Origin: Niastella sp.
Lineage (GTDB): Bacteria > Bacteroidota > Bacteroidia > Chitinophagales > Chitinophagaceae
Direction of reading: 5' to 3'
Length of the DNA stretch: 64,000 nucleotides
NCBI GenBank assembly: GCA_016710595.1
Contig: JADJVM010000008.1
Location: forward strand, 434,001-498,000
The translations under genes and the position numbers were made by a program. Positions 1 through 8,498 of this stretch are shown here, one piece after another (position 1 is the stretch's first letter; every line of letters starts with the position of its first letter). The notes beneath the pieces are model-generated. The model saw only the letters and a list, made by a program, of their open reading frames with translations, was not told where the DNA came from and searched no databases.

Positions 1-43
1 ACTGTGGACCTAAAACAATTCAAAAAATATAAAATGAAATAAC

Positions 44-1033
44 ATGAAAGGAATTGTATTGGGATTGTTGTGTTTCCTGTGTTTTAATTCGCAGGGGCAA
101 TCTATTAAATTGTTGCAAATCGGAAAAACTGCAAGCTTTAGAGGGTTAAGTGTGGTAACCAATAACACGATATGGGTAAGCGGAAGCCAGGGTACCATAG
201 GATTAAGTATAGATGGTGGTATGCATTGGAAATGGATGACCGTAGCAGGATTTGAAAAAACAGATTTTAGGGATATTGAAGCATTTAACGATAGTACAGC
301 CATCATCATGGGCATTGCTGAACCAGCATATATTTTACGTACTACCAATGCAGGTGAAAGTTGGGAGACCGTGTATGAAAATAAAACAAAAGGAATGTTT
401 TTAGATGCGATGGATTTTTTTGATGATGTACATGGTATTGTTGTAGGTGACCCCATAAATGGAAAATTTTTTATGGCCACTACAAAAGATGCCGGAAAAA
501 CCTGGCAGGAAATGGATGAACAAAACCGGCCGGTAGCAGATAGTGGTGAAGCCTGCTTTGCCAGCAGCGGAACAAATATTAAAATGACAAGTGCCTCAAA
601 CTATGTTTTAATTACCGGTGGCCTGGTATCTTCATTAATTACCCCAATAAATAAAATAAACCTGCCCCTTTTACAAGGAAAGGAAAGCACGGGAGCGAAT
701 TCAATTGCTGTTTACAAAAAAACGTATATGATTGTGGGTGGTGATTTTACCCAACGGGATGCCAGCAAAGGAAATTTCCTGGTAGGTAAAAACAATGGAA
801 AATATTTAGAAACAGCATTGATACCCCCTACCGGTTACCGGAGTTGTATTGCGCAGATCAGCAAAAAAAAGTGGATCACCTGTGGTTTAAATGGCGTGGA
901 CATCAGCAATAGCAATGGCCTGCGGTTTTATCGCATCAGCAACGAAGGTTTTCATGTAGTGCAAAAAGCAAAAAAAGGAAATGCCATTTATTTAGCAGGT
1001 GGCAATGGGCGTATTGGTATGTATTTACCTTAG
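44..1033 (+). CDS. YCF48/BNR-repeat-like secreted protein
   Basis: The 329-aa product starts with a signal peptide (MKGIVLGLLCFLCFNSQGQ) and is therefore probably exported. It carries repeated beta-propeller blades with the BNR/YCF48 pattern: SIDGGMHWKWM near residue 57, TTNAGESWETV near 105 and TKDAGKTWQEM near 149. This family is the 'photosystem II stability factor-like' or sialidase-like propeller common in Bacteroidota, where it usually has no enzymatic role and may bind partners. No catalytic residues can be assigned. Its stop codon shares the tetranucleotide TTAG with the stop of the convergent TPR gene. Family assignment is solid; role is unknown. Confidence 0.75.
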   Translation: MKGIVLGLLCFLCFNSQGQSIKLLQIGKTASFRGLSVVTNNTIWVSGSQGTIGLSIDGGMHWKWMTVAGFEKTDFRDIEAFNDSTAIIMGIAEPAYILRTTNAGESWETVYENKTKGMFLDAMDFFDDVHGIVVGDPINGKFFMATTKDAGKTWQEMDEQNRPVADSGEACFASSGTNIKMTSASNYVLITGGLVSSLITPINKINLPLLQGKESTGANSIAVYKKTYMIVGGDFTQRDASKGNFLVGKNNGKYLETALIPPTGYRSCIAQISKKKWITCGLNGVDISNSNGLRFYRISNEGFHVVQKAKKGNAIYLAGGNGRIGMYLP

Positions 1034-1782
1034 CTCCATTTTGCTAATAAATTTCTGGCTTCTGTTTTTATGCGGGCATCATCTTCTGTTTTATTAGGCA
1101 ACAAAAGCAATGCTTTTAAATTTGCAATGGCCATATCCTTTTGATTATTTTTATGATAAGCTTTTGCAAGTTCCAGGTAGTTAAGTACAAAATCAGGTTT
1201 TATTTTTTTTGCCATATCATAAGCTTCAATTGCCTTTTTGAAACTTGCATTGGGTAATCCACCATAAAATACTTTGATGGCAGCTCTTTCTATCGCATTT
1301 AAATTACTTACTTCATAATTCCATTTGCCCAATACATGCCAGGCTTTAAAATTCTGCCGGTTGTATTTAATGGCAAAATCGGCATAATGCTTTATATCTT
1401 TTACGGCAGTAATTTTTTCTTTTCCTGATTTTAATAAAGCGATACGGCCCAGTGCAATGGCCATGCTTACATTGGCTTCATCATTTTGCGGGGCTAAAGC
1501 CAATGCCTTTTTGCTGTAAGATATGGCAGCTGCATAATAAGCATCCCGGTTATCTGTATTTGTTTCCCGGTTACCAATCCGGCTACAGAGTTCACTACAT
1601 TTTGTAAGTACATACACATTGCCGGGATCATGAACCAGGGCGAGTTTAAATTTTTCAAATGCCCCTTTTTCATTCGGTAGTGCTTCTAAATGTTCTGCTT
1701 CCTTAATAAAAGTAGCAGCATCTTGTGCAAAATTGGGTAAGGAACATAGGAAAATAAATATACAAACTAAAAAACCTTTCAT
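1030..1782 (-). CDS. Secreted tetratricopeptide-repeat protein
   Basis: The 250-aa product has a signal peptide (MKGFLVCIFIFLCSLPNFAQ) followed by helical TPR-type repeats, for example AISYSKKALALAPQNDEANV and KAIEAYDMAKKIKPDFVLNY. TPRs are protein-interaction scaffolds; the signal peptide places it in the periplasm or on a membrane. It overlaps folB by 4 bases and is probably the last gene of a trxB-folB-TPR transcript. The distribution of alanines and leucines, including ANLKALLLLPNKTEDDARI near the C terminus, fits repeats to the end. No enzymatic domain is visible, and its partner is not evident from the neighbours. Confidence 0.75.
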   Translation of the reverse strand: MKGFLVCIFIFLCSLPNFAQDAATFIKEAEHLEALPNEKGAFEKFKLALVHDPGNVYVLTKCSELCSRIGNRETNTDNRDAYYAAAISYSKKALALAPQNDEANVSMAIALGRIALLKSGKEKITAVKDIKHYADFAIKYNRQNFKAWHVLGKWNYEVSNLNAIERAAIKVFYGGLPNASFKKAIEAYDMAKKIKPDFVLNYLELAKAYHKNNQKDMAIANLKALLLLPNKTEDDARIKTEARNLLAKWS

Positions 1783-2141
1783 AGTAATACCTCGTATTCT
1801 TTAATGATAGAAACGCCAACACTCCCTGTAAAATTATTGATTGGTGGATTTAATTTGTTTATAGATATGTTAATTGATTTGATCCTGCGATCATAAGCGT
1901 TTAATTGATCACAAATATCCAAAGCAAGCGTTTCTAATAGCTTAACCGGCTTTTTAAAAATATCCCGGATAATTTGATGGAGCGCCACGTAATTAATGGT
2001 ATCAGACAGGCTTTCTATTTTTTCCGGTGCAATAAAAGTTACCGAAACAGAAACTTCAAAATTATTGCCTACCAATGTTTCTTCATCATGCACACCATGA
2101 TGCCCATGAAATTTTAATTGGTCCAGGTGAATGGTAAACAT
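1779..2141 (-). CDS. folB: Dihydroneopterin aldolase
   Basis: A 120-aa protein of the usual FolB length. FolB cleaves 7,8-dihydroneopterin to 6-hydroxymethyl-7,8-dihydropterin and glycolaldehyde in folate synthesis in the cytoplasm. The N terminus (LDQLKFHGHHGVHDEE) has the family pattern of a beta strand followed by G-x-x-GV-x-x-E, and the C-terminal part (INISINKLNPPINNFTGSVGVSI) has the conserved K-P-x-P-like region followed by the V-G-V-x-I strand. It sits 38 bases downstream of trxB and overlaps the TPR gene by 4 bases, so it is likely cotranscribed with both. Confidence 0.9.
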   Translation of the reverse strand: MFTIHLDQLKFHGHHGVHDEETLVGNNFEVSVSVTFIAPEKIESLSDTINYVALHQIIRDIFKKPVKLLETLALDICDQLNAYDRRIKSINISINKLNPPINNFTGSVGVSIIKEYEVLL

Positions 2142-2179
2142 ATCATTAAATTAAACTGCCTCACAGGCATTAAAAAAAA

Positions 2180-3118
2180 TTAAAGCCCTTTTTCTCCCAG
2201 GAAACGCTCTGCATCCAATGCAGCCATACAACCGCTACCGGCTGCTGTTACGGCCTGGCGATAAATTTTATCCTGTACATCGCCGGCAGCGAAAACACCT
2301 TCTACGTTAGTTTTACTGGTGCCGGGCAAGGTCTTTAAATACCCGGCTTCGTCCATGCTGAGCCATCCTTTAAAAATTTCGCTATTGGGTTGGTGGCCAA
2401 TGGCAACAAAAAATGCGCTCACTGGTATCTCTATCTTTTCGCCGGTAATATTATTTTTTAAGCTTACGCCTTCTACTTTTTTCTCGCCCAATATTTCATC
2501 GGTCTCTGTATTCCAATAAATGATAATATTGGGCGTATTCATTACCCTATCCTGCATTATTTTACTGGCCCGCATTTCATCTCTGCGGATAATCATGTGA
2601 ACCTTTGTACATAGTTTAGACAAGTATAAGGCTTCTTCTGCTGCAGTATCACCGGCTCCTACAATGGCTACTTCTTTTCCTTTAAAGAAAAAACCATCAC
2701 AAACCGCACAGGCACTTACGCCATAGCCATTTAGTTTTTGTTCGCTGGGTATGCCAAGCCATTTTGCAGAAGCGCCTGTACAAATAATTACAGCATTTGC
2801 CTCAATCCATTTTTCTTCATCTATTTCTACTTTTAAAGGATGAGCAGAAAAATCTACCTTGGTCGCTAATCCATACCGGATATCGGCTCCCATGCGCCTC
2901 GATTGTTTTTCAAATTGCTCCATCATTTCCGGGCCCTGCACACCATCTGGGTAGCCAGGGTAATTTTCTACTTCTGTAGTAATCGTTAGTTGGCCACCTG
3001 GCTGAATGCCCTGGTACAATACCGGTTTTAAATTGGCCCTTGCTGCATATATGGCAGCCGTATATCCTGCCGGCCCGGAACCTATGATTAAACAATCAAC
3101 TTTTTCGTTTGCTCCCAT
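2180..3118 (-). CDS. trxB: Thioredoxin-disulfide reductase
   Basis: A 312-aa cytoplasmic flavoenzyme that uses NADPH to reduce thioredoxin. It shows the N-terminal FAD-binding motif IIGSGPAGYTAAIYAARA, the redox-active pair in SACAVCDGFFF (CAVC, a variant of the usual CATC), the NADPH-binding motif VAIVGAGDTAAEEALYLSKL and the C-terminal FAD motif VEGVFAAGDVQDKIYRQAVT. Length is standard. It is the first gene of the trxB-folB-TPR group and has one of the best promoter matches in the window about 80 bases upstream. A weak hairpin (TGCCT-CAC-AGGCA, 2157-2169) lies between it and folB. Confidence 0.97.
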   Translation of the reverse strand: MGANEKVDCLIIGSGPAGYTAAIYAARANLKPVLYQGIQPGGQLTITTEVENYPGYPDGVQGPEMMEQFEKQSRRMGADIRYGLATKVDFSAHPLKVEIDEEKWIEANAVIICTGASAKWLGIPSEQKLNGYGVSACAVCDGFFFKGKEVAIVGAGDTAAEEALYLSKLCTKVHMIIRRDEMRASKIMQDRVMNTPNIIIYWNTETDEILGEKKVEGVSLKNNITGEKIEIPVSAFFVAIGHQPNSEIFKGWLSMDEAGYLKTLPGTSKTNVEGVFAAGDVQDKIYRQAVTAAGSGCMAALDAERFLGEKGL

Positions 3119-3195
3119 TTTTTATTTTTCAATACAATGATGAATAAAATTTAAATTATTTAATGCCTCTTTTCCAGGGGTAAAATATAATCCTG

Positions 3196-3226
3196 CAAAT
3201 GTAACTCAACCTATATCATTCACAAA
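3196..3226 (-). promoter_or_regulatory. Bacteroidota-type promoter for trxB
   Basis: Read on the minus strand there is TTTG (complement of 3223-3226), a 19-base spacer and TACATTTG (complement of 3196-3203). This matches the known primary-sigma consensus of Bacteroidota (-33 TTTG, -7 TAnnTTTG) exactly in both elements. It lies 78 bases upstream of the trxB start. Confidence 0.7.
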
Positions 3227-3283
3227 ACTGAAACACCTGATTTCTTATTCCACTTACATCTTCATTATCCTCATATAATTTAT

Positions 3284-3291
3284 TATTTTTG
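3284..3291 (+). promoter_or_regulatory. -7 element for the M1 peptidase gene
   Basis: TATTTTTG fits TAnnTTTG. No good -33 element is seen at the right distance. A transcript from here would start near 3297, which excludes translation from the TTG at 3289 and supports the TTG at 3307. Confidence 0.4.
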
Positions 3292-3306
3292 GTAAAATAC
3301 CTGGTT

Positions 3307-6051
3307 TTGAAAAAACTGCTGCTCCCCCTTTTCTTTGTAATGTACAATTTGCTTGCATTTGGCCAATCTTCAGCCTATTGGCAACAGCAGGTTGATTTTA
3401 AAATTTCGGTAACACTAAGGCCTGAATTAAGGAGCCTTGCGGGCAACTTAGATATGAATTATACCAATCATTCACCCGATACACTACATTTCATCTGGAT
3501 TGAGCTTTATCCCAATGCCTATAAAAATGATAAAACTGCATATACTGATCAGCAATTGGAGAATGGTTCTACTGCTTTTTATTTTTCAGAAGACAATCAA
3601 AGGGGTTATATCAACAGGCTTAATTTTAAAGTAGATGGTATGGCCGCCTCTACATTAGACCACCCGGTGCACCAGGACATCATAAAATTATTATTGCCCA
3701 AACCGCTTGCACCGGGAGATCATTGCCAAATTGAAACCCCATTTAATGTAAAATTACCGCTTGCTTTTTCCAGGGCCGGAGTTTCTGGAAATTCATACCA
3801 AATAACCCAATGGTACCCAAAGCCGGCGGTATATGACAAAGATGGCTGGCATGAAATACCTTACTTAGACCAGGGTGAATTTTATAGTGAATTTGGAAAT
3901 TATAAAGTTGAAATTACTACACCTGATAGTTTTCAAATAGCTGCTACAGGTATTTTAAAAAACACAAAGAAACAGGACAGTACCATTACCCGCATATATG
4001 AACAAAATAAAGTACATGATTTTGCCTTGTTTGCTGCTAAAGATTTTTTAATAAAAGAAGATACCATACAGTTGGCCACGCATGTTGTAAAGGTATCTGC
4101 TTACTATTATCCAAAGCATGAAAAAATTTGGGCGAATAGTATCGCCATGATCAAAGATGCCATAAGAACAAAAAGTAATTGGTTGGGTGAATATCCTTAT
4201 GATGCAGTAACTGTAGTAGATAAAAAAGGGATTAATGATGGCGGGATGGAATACCCTACCATCTCATTGGTTTCTACACCGGGAAATGAAAAAGAATTAG
4301 ACTTTGTAATAAATCATGAAATTGGGCATAATTGGTTTTATGGTATCCTTGCTAGTAATGAAAGGCTGCACCCATGGATGGATGAGGGTATCAATACTTA
4401 TTACGACAAACGATACATAATTGAAAAATATGGAACTGATAAGATGCCATACACGAAAACTTCTTCTACATTTTTGAATAAAAGGTTACCCGATGATTTT
4501 ATGGAACTGGCAATGCATGCTATGATTGATTTAAAAAAAGACCAACCCATAGAAACTGCTGCAGCCAATTTTTCAGTAGTAAATTATGCTGCGATCGCTT
4601 ATACAAAAGCGGGCTCCTGGTTAAAATTGATTGAACAAAAACTAAGCAAGGAAAATTTTGATAAATGTATGCAGGCTTATTATGAAGAATGGAAATTTAA
4701 ACACCCTGCCCCTGCCGATTTTAAAGCCAGTCTTGAAAAATGTTCCGGTCAAAACCTGGATGCAAGTTTTGCATTGTTGCATCAAAAGGGAGAGCTGAGC
4801 GGCCCTACAACTGTTAAGAAAAAAATTAAATTCAGTAGTTTTTTTAATCTTAGGGAAACGGATAAATATCATTACTTAAATATTTTACCTGCACTTGGGT
4901 ATAATTATTATGATGGACTGATGCTGGGCGCTATGCTGCATAATTACAGCCTGCCGTTTCCAAAATTCAAATTTTTTATAGCACCCCTATTTGGTACCGG
5001 GTCAAAAGTACTAAATGGCATTGGCCGGGCAGGTTATACTTTTTTACCCGGAAACAAAGGGGCAAAAATTGAAATAGCCTTTGCTGCTGAAAAATTTACC
5101 GGGGATAATTTTATAGATTCTACCGGAAAAAAAAATAACCAGTCATTTTCTAAATTAGTACCCACACTAAGATTTGAATTTGCGAAAAAAAATCCACGAA
5201 GTACGATCAGTCGGGTTATTCAATGGAAAACATTTTTGATTAAAGAAACCGGTTTGCGTTTTGAAAGGGATACCATTACCGGAGGTGATATCATCAGTTA
5301 CCCAACCAACAGCCGGTATGTAAATGAACTGAAACTGATGGTAGAAAATTACAGGGTACTATACCCTTACCGGGCTGCCCTTACCATGAACCAGGGCAAG
5401 GGTTTTGTACGATTTGATTTTACCGGAAACTATTTTTTCAATTATGCCCGTAGTGGTGGTTTGCAGGTACGTTTATTTGCAGGTAAATTTTTATACACTG
5501 GCAATAAAACTTATCTTACCCAATACGAAACATTTCCGTATCATTTAACGCTGAGTGGCCCCAAGGGAGATGAAGATTATACTTATAGCAATTATTTTAT
5601 TGGCCGCAATGAATTTGATAAATATTATTCTCAGCAAATCATGACCCGGGATGGCGCCTTTAAAGTACGTACCGATTTATTGAGTAATAAAATTGGAAAA
5701 ACCGACGATTGGTTAACGGCGATCAACTTTAGCAGCAGTATCCCCAATAAAATAAATCCATTATCGGTATTGCCTGTAAAAATTCCATTAAAAGTATTTG
5801 CCGATGTGGGCACGTATGCAGAAGCCTGGGATAAAGACAATAAAGACGGGAAACTCTTATATGATGCGGGTTTACAACTTTCTTTATTGAATGATGTACT
5901 AAACATTTATGCACCCATTTTATACAGCAAAGTATATGACGATTATTTTAAAAGCACGTTGGGCAAAAAAAGGTTTGTAAAAAATATTTCGTTTAGCATA
6001 GATATTCAAAATTTTTCCATTAAAAGGTTGCTCCCGCAAATTGATTTTTAA
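3307..6051 (+). CDS. M1 family metallopeptidase fused to a predicted C-terminal outer-membrane barrel
   Basis: The open frame extends to a TTG at 3289, but TTG at 3307 gives a clean signal peptide (MKKLLLPLFFVMYNLLAFGQ) and lies downstream of a -7 element, so I chose it (914 aa). The peptidase part (about residues 25-500) has GGMEYP, equivalent to the GxMEN substrate site, and the zinc motif HEIGHNW with H337, H341 and E360 (HExxH-x18-E). M1 enzymes cut N-terminal residues from peptides. The last ~400 residues have no M1 ERAP-type helical domain; instead they show alternating polar and aromatic strands (for example FVRFDFTGNYFFNY) and end in IDF, a C-terminal phenylalanine as in many outer-membrane barrels. 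The barrel is inference. It overlaps the next gene by one base (TAATG). Confidence 0.85.
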   Translation: MKKLLLPLFFVMYNLLAFGQSSAYWQQQVDFKISVTLRPELRSLAGNLDMNYTNHSPDTLHFIWIELYPNAYKNDKTAYTDQQLENGSTAFYFSEDNQRGYINRLNFKVDGMAASTLDHPVHQDIIKLLLPKPLAPGDHCQIETPFNVKLPLAFSRAGVSGNSYQITQWYPKPAVYDKDGWHEIPYLDQGEFYSEFGNYKVEITTPDSFQIAATGILKNTKKQDSTITRIYEQNKVHDFALFAAKDFLIKEDTIQLATHVVKVSAYYYPKHEKIWANSIAMIKDAIRTKSNWLGEYPYDAVTVVDKKGINDGGMEYPTISLVSTPGNEKELDFVINHEIGHNWFYGILASNERLHPWMDEGINTYYDKRYIIEKYGTDKMPYTKTSSTFLNKRLPDDFMELAMHAMIDLKKDQPIETAAANFSVVNYAAIAYTKAGSWLKLIEQKLSKENFDKCMQAYYEEWKFKHPAPADFKASLEKCSGQNLDASFALLHQKGELSGPTTVKKKIKFSSFFNLRETDKYHYLNILPALGYNYYDGLMLGAMLHNYSLPFPKFKFFIAPLFGTGSKVLNGIGRAGYTFLPGNKGAKIEIAFAAEKFTGDNFIDSTGKKNNQSFSKLVPTLRFEFAKKNPRSTISRVIQWKTFLIKETGLRFERDTITGGDIISYPTNSRYVNELKLMVENYRVLYPYRAALTMNQGKGFVRFDFTGNYFFNYARSGGLQVRLFAGKFLYTGNKTYLTQYETFPYHLTLSGPKGDEDYTYSNYFIGRNEFDKYYSQQIMTRDGAFKVRTDLLSNKIGKTDDWLTAINFSSSIPNKINPLSVLPVKIPLKVFADVGTYAEAWDKDNKDGKLLYDAGLQLSLLNDVLNIYAPILYSKVYDDYFKSTLGKKRFVKNISFSIDIQNFSIKRLLPQIDF

Positions 6052-6971
6052 TGGAAGCGATCCGCTATATAAAGCATGCTGATATTGACAAGGAGAAATG
6101 GGACCAACTTATAACAAGTTCCCCGCCGGGCTTATTGTATGCATTGAGCGGATATTTAGGTGCAATGTGCAGCCAATGGGATGCCCTGGTAAGCGGTGAT
6201 TATAAAATAGCGATGCCATTACCCTACCGTAAAAAAATGGGTATCTCCTATTTATATCAACCGGCTTTTACCCAACAGCTCGGTATCATTTCCCTGCAAC
6301 CGATTACTGAAAAAGATACGATTGCTTTTATAAAAAAAGCAGTAAGTTATTTTTCGTTTGCAGAAATCACACTCAATCATCAAAATATTTTTACTGATAC
6401 CAAATACCCCATACAGCTAAGACAAAACCTTGTTTTACCCATCCGGGGAAATTATGAACAGGTACAGGCCGGGTATTCTTTCACGCTAAAAAAGAATTTA
6501 AAATGGATAAAAAAATTCAATAGTGAATATGTAACAGATATTGATGCCGGCAAGGTAGTTACCCTATACCGGGAACTCTATCAAAAAAAAATACCGAGCT
6601 TTAAAAATAATGATTATGCTCATTTTTTAAATGCCTGTAAAAATATTCAGCCTTATACCAAAGTATATGTAAGGGCTGTTGTGGCCCCCACAAAAGAATT
6701 ATTAGCAGCCAGTATATTGATCCATTTTAAAGACAGGCTATACAATATTATTTCGTGTAATACAGCCCAGGGCAGGGCGGTACATGCCAATGATGTGTTA
6801 TACGATCAAATTATTCGTGAATTTTCGGGCCAGGGTTTGCTACTCGATTTTGAAGGATCAGATGCTGCTGGGATTGCCCGGTTTTATAGAAAATTCGGTG
6901 GCCAAAACCAACCCTATCCTTTTTTGAAATACAACCACCTGCCTGCCATTTTAAAATTATTTAAACCTTAG
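6051..6971 (+). CDS. GNAT/FemAB-like acyltransferase-fold protein
   Basis: A 306-aa cytoplasmic protein without signal peptide. The layout (an N-terminal KWDQLI...LLYALSGYLGAM stretch, a central LKKNLKWIKKF segment and a C-terminal LLDFEGSDAAGIARFYRKFGG) recalls the double-GNAT, FemAB-like proteins of Bacteroidota, in which the FEGS-(x)n-FYRKFG block is characteristic. The substrate cannot be told. Its ATG overlaps the stop of the M1 peptidase gene (TAATG), so the two are translationally coupled. It ends tail-to-tail with the minus-strand methyltransferase, sharing TTAG. Function is inferred from the fold pattern only. Confidence 0.6.
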   Translation: MEAIRYIKHADIDKEKWDQLITSSPPGLLYALSGYLGAMCSQWDALVSGDYKIAMPLPYRKKMGISYLYQPAFTQQLGIISLQPITEKDTIAFIKKAVSYFSFAEITLNHQNIFTDTKYPIQLRQNLVLPIRGNYEQVQAGYSFTLKKNLKWIKKFNSEYVTDIDAGKVVTLYRELYQKKIPSFKNNDYAHFLNACKNIQPYTKVYVRAVVAPTKELLAASILIHFKDRLYNIISCNTAQGRAVHANDVLYDQIIREFSGQGLLLDFEGSDAAGIARFYRKFGGQNQPYPFLKYNHLPAILKLFKP

Positions 6972-7822
6972 ATTTTTTGTATCATTAAAAAACTTTCTCC
7001 CTGCTGGATTGCATTTTTATAAAATGGTTTTAACCTTTCATAATTCCATTCTTCTACCTGGAAGCCCACCAGTTGTAACCGCTTGATATAATCCTGCAAC
7101 TGATAAATACGTACATGGTCTTTTTGTCCGTATAATGCAGACTGCATCGCCGCATCATGAATACCGGGCGTTTCAATGGTTCCCGGAATTTCTACAGAAT
7201 ATGGCACTTGTAAAATGGCACGCCCCCCGGCTTTTAAAACCCGGTACATTTCTTTCATAGCTGCTGCATCCTGTGGAATATGCTCCAGTACATGATTGGC
7301 AATAACAATATCGAATGAATGATTTTCAAATTGAAAAGCCCTCGCATCTTCTTTTCTTATGCCGGCATCAATACTTCTGTAAAAACCAGGACTGATATCG
7401 GCTGTAATAACGAAAGCCTTATCTTTTAAAAAAGTGTAAATATTTTTTTCGGGAGACAATAATAATATTTTTTTGCCGGCGAAAGGTATATCGTGCTGCA
7501 ACATCAGCAACACCAATCTTTCCCTTGCAGTAGAAAGGCAATTGGGACAAAGTATATTTTCACCATAACCCGCTATTACTTTATTTTTTTCTAATGCAGA
7601 TTTGTTAATTTGGCTGGGCAAATCAGGAGCCATTTTTTCATATTGGGCAAAGCATACATTACAGGTAAATCCTTTGCCTTTATAAGCAGCATATAGTTTT
7701 TGCAAGCTTTTTTTCTTACGTTCAAAAAGTTGGCGCCGGTAAAAGCTTTGCAATGGATGGTAAATATGGAGCCGGGTTAATATTTGTTTAAATGCCTCTT
7801 TCATCCAGGATTCTTTCTGCAA
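6968..7822 (-). CDS. Class I SAM methyltransferase with N-terminal zinc-ribbon-like motif
   Basis: A 284-aa protein. Residues ~50-105 hold two CxxC pairs (FTCNVCF and ILCPNCLSTARER), a probable zinc ribbon as in rRNA-methylase-like proteins. The methyltransferase part follows: ILLLSPEKNIYTFL (motif I region), TADISPGFY, then DARAFQFENHSFDIVIANHV and LEHIPQDAAAMKEMYRVLKAGG, the motif IV and post-motif pattern of the Methyltransf_11 family. The substrate is unknown. Its start overlaps ispD by 35 bases; a second ATG at 7804 would shorten the overlap to 17. It is the last gene of an isoaspartyl peptidase-ispD-methyltransferase group. Confidence 0.8.
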   Translation of the reverse strand: MQKESWMKEAFKQILTRLHIYHPLQSFYRRQLFERKKKSLQKLYAAYKGKGFTCNVCFAQYEKMAPDLPSQINKSALEKNKVIAGYGENILCPNCLSTARERLVLLMLQHDIPFAGKKILLLSPEKNIYTFLKDKAFVITADISPGFYRSIDAGIRKEDARAFQFENHSFDIVIANHVLEHIPQDAAAMKEMYRVLKAGGRAILQVPYSVEIPGTIETPGIHDAAMQSALYGQKDHVRIYQLQDYIKRLQLVGFQVEEWNYERLKPFYKNAIQQGESFLMIQKI

Positions 7823-8465
7823 TATGAATATCTATCGGGTGGGTAATTTTTATGTTGCGTTCTTCGCCGCTAATCAAATGAACGGTTAGCCCAAAAGCTT
7901 CTACCACCGTAGCTTCATCCGTAAATTTTTCTTTATAATCAATTTGAAATGCCGGTAATAAAATTTTACTGTGAAATGTTTGTGGTGTTTGAACCAGTTT
8001 CACCATTTCCCTGTCAATTACTTCGTTTTTGTTATCTGGTAACACAATGCGCAAGCTATCTTTACTATTGGCAACAGGAATAGCAGATCCAAATTCAATT
8101 GCAGCATCAAAGCAGCGCTGCACCAGGTTTTCGCTTACCAGGCACCTTACCGCATCATGCACAAAAATAATACTCTCTTCATTTATTTCCTTTAAACCGT
8201 TTTGTACAGAATGAAAACGGGTTCTACCTCCTACTACTATGCGGATGCGGTTATAATCAAAAAAAGCATCAATAATTTCCTGGCCACGGCCGGTATGTTC
8301 TTCAGGCAGCACCAGGATGATTTGCATATCTTCATACGCATTTAAAAATGTTTGAATGGTATAATACAGAACAGGCTTATGGTTGATGAGAATAAATTGC
8401 TTGGGCAAGTTAGAATGCATCCTGCTTCCCAATCCCCCTGCAACAATTACAGCATATTTTTTCAT
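7788..8465 (-). CDS. ispD: 2-C-methyl-D-erythritol 4-phosphate cytidylyltransferase
   Basis: A 225-aa enzyme that transfers CMP from CTP to MEP in the non-mevalonate isoprenoid pathway. The N terminus AVIVAGGLGSRMHSNLPKQF is the signature nucleotide-binding loop with its conserved lysine; IIFVHDAVRCLVS and FTDEATVVEAFG match the conserved catalytic and binding regions, and the C terminus NIKITHPIDIHIAERIL has the family K-I-T-x-P-x-D. Length is typical. It lies 33 bases downstream of the isoaspartyl peptidase gene and overlaps the methyltransferase gene by 35 bases. Confidence 0.95.
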   Translation of the reverse strand: MKKYAVIVAGGLGSRMHSNLPKQFILINHKPVLYYTIQTFLNAYEDMQIILVLPEEHTGRGQEIIDAFFDYNRIRIVVGGRTRFHSVQNGLKEINEESIIFVHDAVRCLVSENLVQRCFDAAIEFGSAIPVANSKDSLRIVLPDNKNEVIDREMVKLVQTPQTFHSKILLPAFQIDYKEKFTDEATVVEAFGLTVHLISGEERNIKITHPIDIHIAERILDERGI

Positions 8466-8498
8466 TCAGCATTCAGGTTCGTAATAAATAGAAAATAA

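Noticed and set aside
10..480. 156-codon minus-strand frame opposite the YCF48-like gene
   Set aside because: It is fully antisense to a gene with signal peptide and propeller repeats and has no domain pattern of its own.
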